Positions 52,762 to 61,772 are shown, counted from the stretch's first letter. The stretch is DNA of 64,000 nucleotides from Capnocytophaga periodontitidis (GCF_016126015.1 NZ_JAEFDB010000007.1:1-64000), one strand, 5' to 3'. Made by a program: numbers and translations. Notes: generated from the letters alone by a model not told the origin.

Positions 52762-52775
52762 GAGGTAAGAGAGGT
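52741..52775. repeat. heptamer array at the end of the kinase gene
   Basis: Five GTAAGAG/GATAAGA-type 7-mers. They encode QVRDKR and the stop of the kinase. Confidence 0.85.
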
Positions 52776-52786
52776 TTGTAACGCAT

Positions 52787-52820
52787 AAAAAAAACAGGTA
52801 ATAATATTACCTGTTTTTTT
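52787..52820. terminator. bidirectional terminator
   Basis: An ACAGGTAATA/TATTACCTGT palindromic stem with A and T tracts, between the converging kinase and outer-membrane protein genes. Confidence 0.85.
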
Positions 52821-52840
52821 ATTCATTATAATTATGTTGA

Positions 52841-53362
52841 TTAGAATCTATAACCTATTTTGATACCAAAATTAGGTTCGATAGCCCAGAATTTTTTATC
52901 ATCATTTACGCCTTTACCGAAGTTGCGAGCAATATTCGCATAAGGAGCTACAACAAAGGTATCTTCATAGTTCCATTGGTAACCTACACCAATTCCTAAG
53001 ATAAAGCTATCTAACTTTGTTTTGGAACCATCGTCGTATTTATAATTACCAAAACGTTGTTTTATAAAGGGATTGATATAGAGACCTGTACCTCCATCTT
53101 CTTCAAAATAGTAGTTATAGCCTACTTTTATACTAGTAGCATTAAATTTCCCACTACCTTTAGGAATCACTGAAAAGCGGTCGTTGAAAAACAATTCACC
53201 TTCGATAGATTGGTTGTCGGCTATAAAGTGTTCATAACCTACTTCAACTGATGCTAACCAAATGGCGTTCAAGATGTTTAAATTTACTTGATGTTGACGG
53301 TCTTGCGCGAATGTTTTTACTGAGAAAAACACAAGCATTGCAGCTACAATAATTTTTTTCAT
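52841..53362 (-). CDS. outer-membrane beta-barrel protein
   Basis: A 173-residue protein with a signal peptide (MKKIIVAAMLVFFSVKTFAQ), which fixed the start. The mature part alternates amphipathic strands (SIKVGYNYYFEEDGGTGLYI, then FILGIGVGYQWNY) and ends in an aromatic residue (FGIKIGYRF), as barrels inserted by BamA do. It is probably an eight-strand barrel of the OmpW/OmpA-like size class; the exact family was not recognised. It has its own consensus promoter, whose -33 box lies in an octamer array, and shares a terminator with the kinase gene. Confidence 0.75.
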   Translation of the reverse strand: MKKIIVAAMLVFFSVKTFAQDRQHQVNLNILNAIWLASVEVGYEHFIADNQSIEGELFFNDRFSVIPKGSGKFNATSIKVGYNYYFEEDGGTGLYINPFIKQRFGNYKYDDGSKTKLDSFILGIGVGYQWNYEDTFVVAPYANIARNFGKGVNDDKKFWAIEPNFGIKIGYRF

Positions 53363-53389
53363 CGATATTCTTAGTTTAAAAAATAATGG

Positions 53390-53420
53390 CAAAGATACAA
53401 ATAATTTGTTAATTAGCAAA
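53390..53420 (-). promoter_or_regulatory. promoter of the outer-membrane barrel gene
   Basis: Minus-strand TTTG, 19 bases, TATCTTTG, 28 bases before the ATG. The TTTG is part of the octamer array. Confidence 0.75.
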
Positions 53421-53449
53421 TTTGTAGATTGTCAAATCTATAAAATTAG
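53402..53449. repeat. octamer array
   Basis: Six 8-mers of the type TAATTTGT/TAATTAGC/AAATTTGT. It includes the stop codon of the gamma-carbonic anhydrase gene and the -33 box of the next promoter. Confidence 0.8.
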
Positions 53450-53955
53450 TTGTCTATCCAGCTGGCGTATTTGGGGTAATTGGTGGCGGTACGCTCAATA
53501 AGAGCACGTTGTTCTTCGGTTACTTCTTTGATTTTCTTAGCAGGCACTCCTGCATAAAGACTCCCTTTTTCTATATGGGTATTAGGAGGTACTACGGCTC
53601 CAGCAGCTACAATGCTATGGCTTTCTACCACACATCCGTCCATTACGATACTTCCCATACCTATAAGCACATCATCTTCGATAGTACAGCCGTGTACAAT
53701 AGCGTTATGCCCTATGGACACGCGATTGCCAATGGTTGTGGGGTGTGTTTGATAGGTAGCGTGAATCACTACACCATCTTGAATATTGGTGTCATCACCT
53801 ATGCAAATAGTGTTTACATCGCCACGAATAACCGCATTATACCACACCGTACAGCGGTCGCCTAAGTGCACATCACCGGTAAGAGTAGCATTTTCAGCAA
53901 AAAAGCAACCTTCCCCAAAGGTAGGTTGCTTTCCGTTAACTTTCTTGACTAACAT
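53446..53955 (-). CDS. gamma carbonic anhydrase-like hexapeptide protein
   Basis: A 169-residue left-handed beta-helix protein of the YrdA/PaaY type. It consists of repeated hexapeptides (for example CTVWYNAVIRGDVNTICIGD, then TNIQDGVVIH). Histidines at the positions of metal ligands are present in VVIHATYQ and SIGHNAIVHGC. Relatives bind zinc or iron between subunits of a trimer; some hydrate CO2, others have unclear activity. Carbon-dioxide handling would suit a capnophilic organism, but this is inference. The start overlaps the DUF3820 gene by 20 bp. Confidence 0.88.
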   Translation of the reverse strand: MLVKKVNGKQPTFGEGCFFAENATLTGDVHLGDRCTVWYNAVIRGDVNTICIGDDTNIQDGVVIHATYQTHPTTIGNRVSIGHNAIVHGCTIEDDVLIGMGSIVMDGCVVESHSIVAAGAVVPPNTHIEKGSLYAGVPAKKIKEVTEEQRALIERTATNYPKYASWIDN

Positions 53956-54163
53956 ATTCTTTTAGTTTATCGATTATCTCTTGTAGACCATTAGTTTTTA
54001 TCTCGAAAGTAGTAGCCAATAGCATTCCTAATTTTCCTTTGGGAAATCCCTGGGTGCTAAACCACTCGAGGTAATAGGAAGGCAAATCGGCTATCATAGT
54101 ACCCTTGTACTTGCCATAAGGCATTGGGGTAGTGATGATTTCTTTGAGAATTTCGGGGGACAT
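53936..54163 (-). CDS. DUF3820 family protein
   Basis: A 75-residue small soluble protein with the DUF3820 pattern: MPYGKYKGTMIADLPSYYLE, then WFSTQGFPKGKLGMLL. The family function is unknown; the GKYKG core resembles a nucleic-acid-binding module of exonuclease-associated proteins. It lies between bioB and the hexapeptide gene and overlaps the latter by 20 bp, so it is translated with it. Confidence 0.85.
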   Translation of the reverse strand: MSPEILKEIITTPMPYGKYKGTMIADLPSYYLEWFSTQGFPKGKLGMLLATTFEIKTNGLQEIIDKLKEYVSQES

Positions 54164-54211
54164 AGAATTAGAAAATTAGATAATTAGAAAATTAGCAGAT
54201 TTACTAATGTG
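54164..54211. repeat. octamer array between bioB and DUF3820
   Basis: Six 8-mers of the type AAAATTAG/ATAATTAG; the last contains the bioB stop codon (minus strand). Confidence 0.8.
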
Positions 54212-55337
54212 CTATTTTAACCATCTTCCTCTTTTCTTCGTTGCGCTCTATTTTATGGTTAGGGCGCGTCCATTTAGGGTTTTCGCCTAAGGAGTGATAT
54301 TGAGAATCTTCTGCTTCTACCGTTTGAGGCTGTGGATGCGTTTCAAAAGGTTTCTGAATACGCATACCAAGTACACCGAGCATTTGCATATCCTCATTGA
54401 TATCGGGGTTAGGAGTGGTGAGGAGCTTATCGCCTGCGAAAATAGAATTAGCTCCCGCAAAGAAACAGAGCGCTTGTCCTTCTTGGCTCATTTGGGTACG
54501 ACCTGCGGAAAGGCGCACTTGCGATTGTGGCATTACGATACGCGCGGTAGCTACCATACGCACCATCTCGAAGATATCTACGGGCTCACAGTCTTCCAAA
54601 GGCGTTCCTTCTACGGGCACTAAGGCATTGATAGGCACCGACTCGGGTTGTGGATTGAGCGTTGAGAGAGCTACAAGCATTCCGGCGCGGTCTTCGAGTG
54701 ATTCACCCATACCAATAATCCCTCCACTGCACACAGTGATATTAGTTTTGCGCACGTTGTCAATCGTTTTGAGGCGGTCGTCATAACTACGGGTAGAAAT
54801 GATTTCTTTGTAGTATTCTTCTGACGTATCGAGGTTGTGATTGTAAGCGTACAAGCCTGCTTCCGCCAAACGTTTGGCTTGATTTTCGGTAAGCATACCG
54901 AGTGTACAGCACACTTCCATATCCAGCTTATTGATAGTACGCACCATTTCGAGCACCTGTTCAAATTCGGGACCATCTTTTACGTTACGCCACGCTGCCC
55001 CCATACACACACGTGAAGCTCCTGCTGATTTAGCGCGGAGGGCTTGGGCTTTTACGTGAGTAACACTCATCATATCGGCGTTTTCTATCTTTACTTCGGT
55101 TTCGTAACGCGCCGATTGCGGACAATAAGCACAGTCTTCGGAGCAACCTCCGGTTTTAATAGAGAGAAGTGTAGAGACTTGTACCGAGTTAGGGTCGTGA
55201 TATTTACGGTGCACGGTAGCGGCTTCGTAGAGCAACTCCATTAGGGGTTTATTGTAAATAGCCATTATTTCTTCTTTCGTCCAATTATGACGGGTTTCGG
55301 CATTGCTACAGCCACACGTATGTTGATTTTCGCACAT
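54204..55337 (-). CDS. bioB: biotin synthase
   Basis: A 377-residue radical SAM enzyme that inserts sulfur into dethiobiotin. The [4Fe-4S] motif is CSEDCAYC (CxxxCxxC). The auxiliary [2Fe-2S] cysteines and arginine are in [19 protein letters not shown] and [23 protein letters not shown] and [10 protein letters not shown] are typical. The N-terminal leader with [10 protein letters not shown] and the tail after about residue 330 are extra to the core and look species-specific. Other bio genes are not in the window. It heads an operon with DUF3820 and the hexapeptide gene. Confidence 0.95.
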   Translation of the reverse strand: MCENQHTCGCSNAETRHNWTKEEIMAIYNKPLMELLYEAATVHRKYHDPNSVQVSTLLSIKTGGCSEDCAYCPQSARYETEVKIENADMMSVTHVKAQALRAKSAGASRVCMGAAWRNVKDGPEFEQVLEMVRTINKLDMEVCCTLGMLTENQAKRLAEAGLYAYNHNLDTSEEYYKEIISTRSYDDRLKTIDNVRKTNITVCSGGIIGMGESLEDRAGMLVALSTLNPQPESVPINALVPVEGTPLEDCEPVDIFEMVRMVATARIVMPQSQVRLSAGRTQMSQEGQALCFFAGANSIFAGDKLLTTPNPDINEDMQMLGVLGMRIQKPFETHPQPQTVEAEDSQYHSLGENPKWTRPNHKIERNEEKRKMVKIAH

Positions 55338-55360
55338 AGTTCTTTTCTTTATTTCGGGGG

Positions 55361-55391
55361 CAAAGGTAGTAAATTAATTACGAATGACAAA
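55361..55391 (-). promoter_or_regulatory. promoter of the bioB operon
   Basis: Minus-strand TTTG, 19 bases, TACCTTTG, 24 bases before the ATG. The TTTG lies in a heptamer array. Confidence 0.75.
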
Positions 55392-55407
55392 TTACGAATT
55401 ACGAAAG
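55377..55407. repeat. heptamer array between cmk and bioB
   Basis: Four 7-mers (ATTACGA, ATGACAA, ATTACGA, ATTACGA) overlap the bioB -33 box. Confidence 0.8.
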
Positions 55408-55421
55408 TGTGTAAAGCCATA

Positions 55422-56096
55422 TTAACTTTTAACCATTGCTAAGATTTTTTGTACTTGTTCCTCTATAGTAAGATTGGTATTGTCAATTACTACGGCATCA
55501 TCGGCTTTTTTGAGAGGTGACTCTTTGCGGGTAGTATCGATATGGTCGCGGTGCTGGATATTGGCAAGCACTTCGTCGAACGATGCTTTATCGCCTTTGG
55601 CTTGTAACTCTTTATAACGGCGCTGGGCGCGCACTTGTTCGCTAGCGGTCATAAATATTTTAAGTTCAGCATTGGGAAATACTGTTGTACCTATATCGCG
55701 TCCGTCCATTACAATACCTTTATCTTTACCCATTTTGCGTTGAAGGTCTACTAAGTAAGTGCGCACTTCGGGTTGTTTGGCAACTTCGCTCACCCAATTG
55801 GCTATTTCAATACCGCGTATTTCGTTTTCGATATTCTTACCGTCCAAATAAATTTCAGAAAATCCCAACTCAGGGTTGTACACGAACTTTATTTCCGACT
55901 TTCGCAGGGCTTTCATCAGGGGTTTTACTTCGATGCCCGAGGTAGAAACATAACCTTTTTCTAAGGCTAAATAAGTAACGGCGCGGTACATCGCACCTGT
56001 ATCGATATAGACGTAGCCCAATGCTTTGGCTACAGCTTTGGCAGTAGTACTCTTTCCTGTTGAGGAATAGCCGTCAATGGCAATAATAATACTCAT
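55422..56096 (-). CDS. cmk: cytidylate kinase
   Basis: A 224-residue nucleoside monophosphate kinase converting CMP and dCMP to diphosphates. Walker A is DGYSSTGKSTTAKAVAKAL (residues about 8-26). YVYIDTGAMYRAVTYLAL is the CMP-binding motif, MDGRDIGTTVFPNAELKIFM the conserved centre, and the lid follows. The length is normal for the type I bacterial enzyme. It is the last gene of the run that starts at murD, 4 bp after hemH. Confidence 0.95.
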   Translation of the reverse strand: MSIIIAIDGYSSTGKSTTAKAVAKALGYVYIDTGAMYRAVTYLALEKGYVSTSGIEVKPLMKALRKSEIKFVYNPELGFSEIYLDGKNIENEIRGIEIANWVSEVAKQPEVRTYLVDLQRKMGKDKGIVMDGRDIGTTVFPNAELKIFMTASEQVRAQRRYKELQAKGDKASFDEVLANIQHRDHIDTTRKESPLKKADDAVVIDNTNLTIEEQVQKILAMVKS

Positions 56097-56100
56097 TTTG

Positions 56101-57135
56101 TTAAATGTTAGGTGTTAGGTATTCGTTAATCCATTTGCTAAGGGCGTGTACCCACAAATTGGAGTCGTTGAGACAGGGAACCATTTTGAATTCTTCTCCG
56201 CCATTTTCGCGGAAAGTTTTGCCTCCAGCCATTTCAATTTCTTCGAGTGTTTCTACACAATCGGTAACAAAAGCTGGGGTAATAACCGCTAATTTTTTCA
56301 CGCCTTGTTGAGCGAGTTGGGCTATTTTATCGGCAGTAAAGGGGGTTATCCACTTATCGTTGCCTAAACGCGATTGGAATGATTGTGAGTAGGTATTTTC
56401 TTTCAATTCTAATTTTTCGGCTAACAAGCGAGTGGTTTCAAAGCAATGGCTTCGGTAACAATATTTTCCTTCCTCACTATAGGGATTGCAACAGGAGGTA
56501 TTTTCCACTATATTTTTGTGAGCAGGGGTAGGAGAGGTTTTGCGCAAATGGCGTTCGGGCACTCCGTGATAAGAGAACAGCAGATGGTCGCAAGGGTTGT
56601 TTTCTAAGTATTTGCGGGTTACTTCGGCTAATGCTTCTATATACTCGGAGCGATGAAAGAAAGCAGGGAATTTTATAAGTTTCATTTTTGGGAACTGCTT
56701 TTTTACCAATTGCTGAGCGAATACCTCAATAGTTTGAGTGGTAGCCATTGCATACTGAGGGTAAAGGGGCATCAAAAGCACCTCATCTACTCCTTGGTCG
56801 TGCAATTGTTGGAGGCCGCTGGCTATATTGGGGTTGCCATAGCGCATAGCCATTACCACAGGTACTGAGACTTGTTGTTGTATTTTTTCAGTGAGTCGTT
56901 TTGTAATCACAATGAGGGGAGAACCTTCGTTCCACCATATTTTTTGATAAGCTTTGCTTGTTTTTGGCGGACGTGTATTGAGGATGATGCCATTCACCAA
57001 AGTGTAACGCAATAGGTAAGGCAAATCAATTATACGTTCGTCCATTAAAAATTTTCTTAGGTATCGCTTGATATCCTTTACAGCAGGGGAATCAGGCGAC
57101 CCTACATTTACGAGTAATACTCCTTTTTTAGACAT
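56101..57135 (-). CDS. hemH: ferrochelatase
   Basis: A 344-residue enzyme that inserts ferrous iron into protoporphyrin IX, the last step of heme synthesis. LLVNVGSPDSPAVKDIKRYL is the family N-terminus, LLFSYHGVPERHLRKTSP carries the catalytic His, and FVTDCVETLEEIEM carries the acidic partner. It supplies heme for the cytochromes such as ActA and ActE. It lies 39 bp after the methylase gene, across a short 7-bp repeat stretch, and just before cmk. Confidence 0.94.
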   Translation of the reverse strand: MSKKGVLLVNVGSPDSPAVKDIKRYLRKFLMDERIIDLPYLLRYTLVNGIILNTRPPKTSKAYQKIWWNEGSPLIVITKRLTEKIQQQVSVPVVMAMRYGNPNIASGLQQLHDQGVDEVLLMPLYPQYAMATTQTIEVFAQQLVKKQFPKMKLIKFPAFFHRSEYIEALAEVTRKYLENNPCDHLLFSYHGVPERHLRKTSPTPAHKNIVENTSCCNPYSEEGKYCYRSHCFETTRLLAEKLELKENTYSQSFQSRLGNDKWITPFTADKIAQLAQQGVKKLAVITPAFVTDCVETLEEIEMAGGKTFRENGGEEFKMVPCLNDSNLWVHALSKWINEYLTPNI

Positions 57136-57174
57136 TTTTTAGTTAGTGAAAAAGTTAAAAGTGAAAATGTTTAT

Positions 57175-58173
57175 TCAATATTTCTCCAAAATATGAATGT
57201 ATTCAGTAGTAGTATTTGCTTTGTGAGTTCTATTTTCTTCTTTATCTGCTTTAAAGCGGTTATAGTGAGTGCTTTGCAGGTCGTATTTACCATATTTTTG
57301 CATAATATCCCTTATTTGATTAAGAGACATCAATCCTTCGTTATTATAACTAAGAAATATATAGCGAAATTGAGCATTTTTAATCAATTCATCAAAAGCT
57401 TCAACAACCATAGTTCTTTTACAATAATTAGATTTGTGATAAGGACGCAAGCCTGTTTTTCCTTGTGGGGTGAAAGTGTCGTATTTAGCAATAGTGTTGA
57501 GTAGATGATAATTAGCTCCGTATTCTCGATGATTATAAGGAGGGTCGAGATAGAGGATATCTCCACTAATTTTTGTTATAAGGGTATTACTATCTTCATT
57601 AAATACCAAATGATCATTTTCATTTTCAACAAAGAAAGCAGGCTCAAGGTACAAGTCTTTCTGAGCTGTTTTTTTGATATGTTTTAGAAAAGCACCATAT
57701 ACTGAAGCTGTATTTGCTACCTTATCAGCATTTTCAAGCAAAGAAGCTAATAGGAAAAAGTACACATTTTCAGTAATATAATTTTCTTTTTTCCACTCTT
57801 CAATTTTTTGGCGTATAGCATCAATTCGTTTACCATTATTAGCCTTAAAATAATTACGACCCGCAGTTCCTTTTTCAGAGTATTGTTCAAAAATAAAACC
57901 ATCCACTCCTTCTAAGGAGTTGAGTTCCGAGAGATGTTCCCAGTAGTTAAAAGCAATGTGATTTTCTATATAATTTTTGTTCAACACATAGCTATAATAC
58001 TCAATATCATTACTAATAATTTGTTTAACTTCTGTTTTGAAAGCTCTTCCTACTACTCCTGTACCTGCAAATAGGTCGCAACATATTTTTTGCGACAAGT
58101 CTTTACCTACAATACTATGGATAGTTTGCTTGATAAAGGGTAATAGTTTATATTTTGAGCCTATATAGTTCAT
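57175..58173 (-). CDS. D12-class adenine-specific DNA methyltransferase
   Basis: A 332-residue N6-adenine methylase. MNYIGSKYKLLPFI is the D12-class start. Motif I is DLFAGTGVVGRAF (SAM binding), and the catalytic motif IV is DILYLDPPYNHREY (DPPY). The target-recognition part lies between about 60 and 190. It begins 2 bp after the restriction-enzyme stop, so the two form a type II restriction-modification system. The recognition sequence cannot be deduced here. Codon and base usage look like those of its neighbours or slightly more AT-rich. Confidence 0.9.
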   Translation of the reverse strand: MNYIGSKYKLLPFIKQTIHSIVGKDLSQKICCDLFAGTGVVGRAFKTEVKQIISNDIEYYSYVLNKNYIENHIAFNYWEHLSELNSLEGVDGFIFEQYSEKGTAGRNYFKANNGKRIDAIRQKIEEWKKENYITENVYFFLLASLLENADKVANTASVYGAFLKHIKKTAQKDLYLEPAFFVENENDHLVFNEDSNTLITKISGDILYLDPPYNHREYGANYHLLNTIAKYDTFTPQGKTGLRPYHKSNYCKRTMVVEAFDELIKNAQFRYIFLSYNNEGLMSLNQIRDIMQKYGKYDLQSTHYNRFKADKEENRTHKANTTTEYIHILEKY

Positions 58174-58175
58174 TT

Positions 58176-59036
58176 TTAGTTATATAAGAGTATTACAAAA
58201 GCTTCTGTTCTATAGGTTTTCAATCCCAAATCTTTATGTTTAAATTTGAATGTGATAGGAGAAGGTGTTACTAAGTTTGTATTTTCTATAATTTGTTGTA
58301 TTCTAATAGGTGAAATCTCATCGTCTAAATAAACAATAAACAAGCGAGGTTGAGCTCCAAACCTACCTTCATCTTGGTATGTATAAAGATATTCAGCTAC
58401 TTTCTCGGGGTGCTCAATAGCTGTTGTCCTCCAATATTCTTTGAAATCTCTTTTAAATTCATTGGTAGGACTACGCGATACTTTTTGGTCATAACTTACT
58501 CCGTCTATAAAGAAATCGACTCCTTTTTTATGGGAAAGAGTAGGTATAATATTATCGTTTTTCAAAAACACCAACGTTTCTAAGAAATCATTGCGTTCAG
58601 TATTAAGCTCTTTTATACGCCTATACTTTACAGCTGCTAACTTTACTTTTTCATCTTTCTCAGAGCGCGTATTATTTTCTGCATTAAGTGCTTGTACAAA
58701 ATTATCAAACTGACCTTGAGAAAAAGGCCAATTGAGAACTCCTAAACCTAATGCGTGCCATTCTTTTAACAAAATAGCAATATTTTCTTCTCCTTTTAAA
58801 CCATTTTGATATTTAGGTAAGGATTTAAATATGTCCCTAATTTTATCTTTCGCTTCATTGTAATCCCATATCTTTACTATTTCACTAAACAATTCATTAG
58901 ATGATTGTTTGTTAAGACTTTTTTTATCGTAATTGTACAACTCTAAAAAAGCTATAGCATTAGTTTTATTGCTAAAAATTTTCTTAACAATATCTTGGTC
59001 AATTGTTCTTTTTATATCCCTAATATCATTCATCAT
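58176..59036 (-). CDS. putative type II restriction endonuclease
   Basis: A 286-residue protein with no recognised named family. A PD-(D/E)XK-like core is visible near residues 166-182: KKGVDFFIDGVSYDQKVSRS, with Asp in GVDF and DQK as the (D/E)xK part. The call rests on this and on the methylase gene 2 bp downstream. Its start lies 11 bp inside the end of ftsW (a second ATG overlaps by 8 bp), so its translation probably depends on ftsW ribosomes. This is an unusual way to limit or fix its dosage. It was probably acquired by transfer. Confidence 0.75.
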   Translation of the reverse strand: MMNDIRDIKRTIDQDIVKKIFSNKTNAIAFLELYNYDKKSLNKQSSNELFSEIVKIWDYNEAKDKIRDIFKSLPKYQNGLKGEENIAILLKEWHALGLGVLNWPFSQGQFDNFVQALNAENNTRSEKDEKVKLAAVKYRRIKELNTERNDFLETLVFLKNDNIIPTLSHKKGVDFFIDGVSYDQKVSRSPTNEFKRDFKEYWRTTAIEHPEKVAEYLYTYQDEGRFGAQPRLFIVYLDDEISPIRIQQIIENTNLVTPSPITFKFKHKDLGLKTYRTEAFVILLYN

Positions 59037-60258
59037 TAGTGTTTTTCTTCATTTGGCGGAGAGCGCTTTCGGCGAGTTCTTCTTCTATATCGGCTTCAGT
59101 TTTGTCTTTTTCCATTTTGCCGTCTTTACGTTTTTGAGCACTTACGGAAAGTATGCATCCTAAAGCTATACAAGTTACTAAAAATGAAGTTCCTCCACTA
59201 CTGATAAGTGGGAGGTTTTGCCCTGTAACTGGGAAGAGTTCTACTGCTACTCCCATATTGATAACTGCTTGCAGGAGTATAGGGATGCCTAAGCCTAACA
59301 CTAACAACTGACCGTATAGGGTGGGTGCTTTGAGTGAAATTGCTACAATGCGAACGAGCAATAGTATGTAGAGTAACATTATGAATATAGCTCCTACAGT
59401 TCCCCATTCTTCGGTGATGATAGCAAAGATAAAGTCGGAGGAGCTTTGAGGGAGGAAGTTTTTCATTGTGCTTTTGCCAGGGCCTTGACCTAACCCTATT
59501 CCTTTGGCTATGGCCATTTTAGAGCGTTCAATTTGGTAACCTTCTTTTTCGTCGTCACCGGCGGTAAAGGATTCGATACGGCTCATCCAAGTATCGACCC
59601 TATTAGGCATTACTTCGGGGAAAGCTTTTACAAACAAGAAGAAAACTCCCATAAAAGCAATGGCTATAAGCATAGCCGAGAGTATGTGTTTCATTGGGAA
59701 TTTACCTAAGAACGATAGAATTACCACCGAAGTGAGTATGAGTACGGCGGTAGAGAGGTTAGATATCATAATCAAGCCTGAGATGAGTCCTACCGGCACC
59801 CATAGGGGTAAGAAAGTTTCTTTGAAAGTGAGTTTTTTGCCGTAATTCTTAGCTAAATAGGAAGCTACATAAGCCATTAGTACAACTAAAGCGAGTGCTG
59901 AAGGCTGAAATGAAATTCCCCAGACACTGAGCCAACGGCTGGCGTTAGCACCTTCGATAGTAGTTCCTTTGAGGAGTGTGATAAGCAAGAGAAGCACCAC
60001 AACAGGAAGTAGTAATTTTGACCAAACGCGAAATTGAGCATAAGGGCGCTTGTGTACCAAATAAAGAATTGTATAACCTCCTGCAACAAAAACTAAATGT
60101 TTGACGAGATAGCCTATAGTTGTTCCTTTCCCAACAACATACACCAAGTTTGTACTAGTGCTATAGACTGCTGGGAGAGAAGCGAGTGTGAAGAGCAGGA
60201 TAGTTACCCATAGTCCTCGGTCTCCTTTGATGTGTGTAGAGAGCCATTCTTGCATCAC
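59026..60258 (-). CDS. ftsW: lipid II polymerase FtsW
   Basis: A 410-residue SEDS-family protein with about ten membrane helices. Typical stretches are NASRWLSVWGISFQPSALAL, SNLSTAVLILTSVVILSFLG, IGLGQGPGKSTMKNFLPQSS and DFIFAIITEEWGTVGAI, then VAVELFPVTGQNLPLISSGG. FtsW polymerises lipid II at the septum with its partner PBP. It lies 11 bp downstream of murD. In many bacteria murG follows; here the next gene is the restriction enzyme, which overlaps its stop. Confidence 0.94.
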   Translation of the reverse strand: MMQEWLSTHIKGDRGLWVTILLFTLASLPAVYSTSTNLVYVVGKGTTIGYLVKHLVFVAGGYTILYLVHKRPYAQFRVWSKLLLPVVVLLLLITLLKGTTIEGANASRWLSVWGISFQPSALALVVLMAYVASYLAKNYGKKLTFKETFLPLWVPVGLISGLIMISNLSTAVLILTSVVILSFLGKFPMKHILSAMLIAIAFMGVFFLFVKAFPEVMPNRVDTWMSRIESFTAGDDEKEGYQIERSKMAIAKGIGLGQGPGKSTMKNFLPQSSSDFIFAIITEEWGTVGAIFIMLLYILLLVRIVAISLKAPTLYGQLLVLGLGIPILLQAVINMGVAVELFPVTGQNLPLISSGGTSFLVTCIALGCILSVSAQKRKDGKMEKDKTEADIEEELAESALRQMKKNTNDE

Positions 60259-60269
60259 CTAAACAGAGA

Positions 60270-61613
60270 TTACAAGCGAGCTACAGCTGCTTTAAATTGG
60301 TCGCCACGATCTTCGTAGCTTTTGAATAAATCGAAACTTGCACAAGCTGGAGAAAGCAGTACGGTATCTCCTTCGGTAGCAAACTTTTTGGCGATTCTCA
60401 CGGCTTCGTCCATAGATTGGGTTTCTATCATTTCTTTTCCGCTATTGCTAAAAGAGCGCAAAATAGGTTCGTTATCAACGCCTAAGCACACGATAGCTTT
60501 TACTTTTTCGTGTACATAGGGTAACAAGGCGTTGTAGTCGTTGCCTTTGTCTTGACCTCCTACTATCCACACGATAGGGGTTTTAATGGTATCGAGGGCA
60601 AAATACACTGAGTTTACATTGGTTGCTTTAGAGTCGTTTACATAAGTAACGCCGTCTACCACTTTTACTTCTTCGAGGCGATGGTCGGCACCTTTAAATC
60701 CTTTGAGGCTGTCGCGCAAAGAGTTGTTGCGAATATTTACCAAGCGGGCTGCTACACTTGCAGCCATTGTGTTTTTGATATTGTGTTTACCACGCAAGCT
60801 GATTTCTTTTACATCGATTTCAGTAGTTTCAGCAGTTTGATTTTCTAACATAATGTGTATTTTGTTATCTTTTAGGAAAGCTCCGTAGGGGAGTTCTTTT
60901 TCTATGGAAAAGGGTATGAGTTTAGCTTTTAGGGTATGGTGTTGTAACCATTCTTCAATCACTGGGTCATCGGCATCGTAGATGAGGTAATCGCTTTCGG
61001 TTTGATTCATCGCGATGCGGAATTTAGAGGCGATATAGTTCTCGAACTTGTAGTCGTAGCGATCTAAATGGTCGGGGGTGATGTTGAGCAGTATTGCGAT
61101 ATGAGGGGCGAAATGCTCAATACCATCCAACTGAAAGCTACTAATTTCAAGTACATAATAGGGTGGATTTTCGGTAGCTACCAATTCGGCAAAGCTATAG
61201 CCTATATTGCCGCCTAAGCCTACTTGCAAACCTGCTTCTTTAAAGATGTGATGAGTGAGCAAGGTAGTGGTGGTTTTACCATTACTGCCGGTGATGCCCA
61301 CAATGAGACTATGTGTATACTCACTGGCAAATTCAATTTCCGAGATAATGCGGATACCTTTTTCGCGAGCTTTTTTCACGATAGGGGCTTTATCGGGGAT
61401 GCCAGGGCTTTTCATAATGACATCGGCAGAGAGGATTTTCTCTTCGGTGTGGGTACCTTCTTCCCATTCTATTCCCTCGTTAGTGAGGGTTTCGCGATAG
61501 TGAGGTTTAAGGGAATTTTTATCGGAAAGGAATACCTCCCAACCTTTTTGTTTACCCAAAATTGCGGTACCTACACCGCTCTCACCACCGCCTAATATTA
61601 CTAAGCGTTTCAT
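60270..61613 (-). CDS. murD: UDP-N-acetylmuramoyl-L-alanine:D-glutamate ligase
   Basis: A 447-residue Mur ligase adding D-glutamate to UDP-MurNAc-L-Ala in peptidoglycan synthesis. The N-terminal Rossmann part has LVILGGGESGVGTAIL. The ATP loop is GITGSNGKTTTTLLTHHI, and LLNITPDHLDRYD, DHRLEEVKVVDGVTYVNDSK and ATNVNSVYFAL are family motifs. The length is normal. It is the first gene of the murD-ftsW-RM-hemH-cmk run, and no mraY or murE is upstream, so the division cluster is broken up here. Confidence 0.95.
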   Translation of the reverse strand: MKRLVILGGGESGVGTAILGKQKGWEVFLSDKNSLKPHYRETLTNEGIEWEEGTHTEEKILSADVIMKSPGIPDKAPIVKKAREKGIRIISEIEFASEYTHSLIVGITGSNGKTTTTLLTHHIFKEAGLQVGLGGNIGYSFAELVATENPPYYVLEISSFQLDGIEHFAPHIAILLNITPDHLDRYDYKFENYIASKFRIAMNQTESDYLIYDADDPVIEEWLQHHTLKAKLIPFSIEKELPYGAFLKDNKIHIMLENQTAETTEIDVKEISLRGKHNIKNTMAASVAARLVNIRNNSLRDSLKGFKGADHRLEEVKVVDGVTYVNDSKATNVNSVYFALDTIKTPIVWIVGGQDKGNDYNALLPYVHEKVKAIVCLGVDNEPILRSFSNSGKEMIETQSMDEAVRIAKKFATEGDTVLLSPACASFDLFKSYEDRGDQFKAAVARL

Positions 61614-61654
61614 TCTTAAATCCTTTAATACTAAGGAGTACTATTATTTTGGGG

Positions 61655-61685
61655 CAAAGGTAAGAATAATTTGTCAATTAGCAAA
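61655..61685 (-). promoter_or_regulatory. promoter of murD
   Basis: Minus-strand TTTG, 19 bases, TACCTTTG, 42 bases before the ATG; the TTTG lies in the octamer array. Confidence 0.75.
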
Positions 61686-61714
61686 TTTGGAAATTAGCAA
61701 ATTTGGAAATTTAC
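61668..61714. repeat. octamer array upstream of murD
   Basis: Six units alternating AAATTTGG and AAATTAGC, one of them a base short. Confidence 0.8.
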
Positions 61715-61772
61715 TTCTATTCCGAGTTTGTCTGAAAAAGTTTTTTTCTTTAAGGGCGTTTGCAGCACATAC

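Noticed and set aside
55338-55421. A riboswitch upstream of bioB
   Set aside because: The leader between promoter and start codon is only about 24 bases, too short for a riboswitch, and no terminator hairpin is present.
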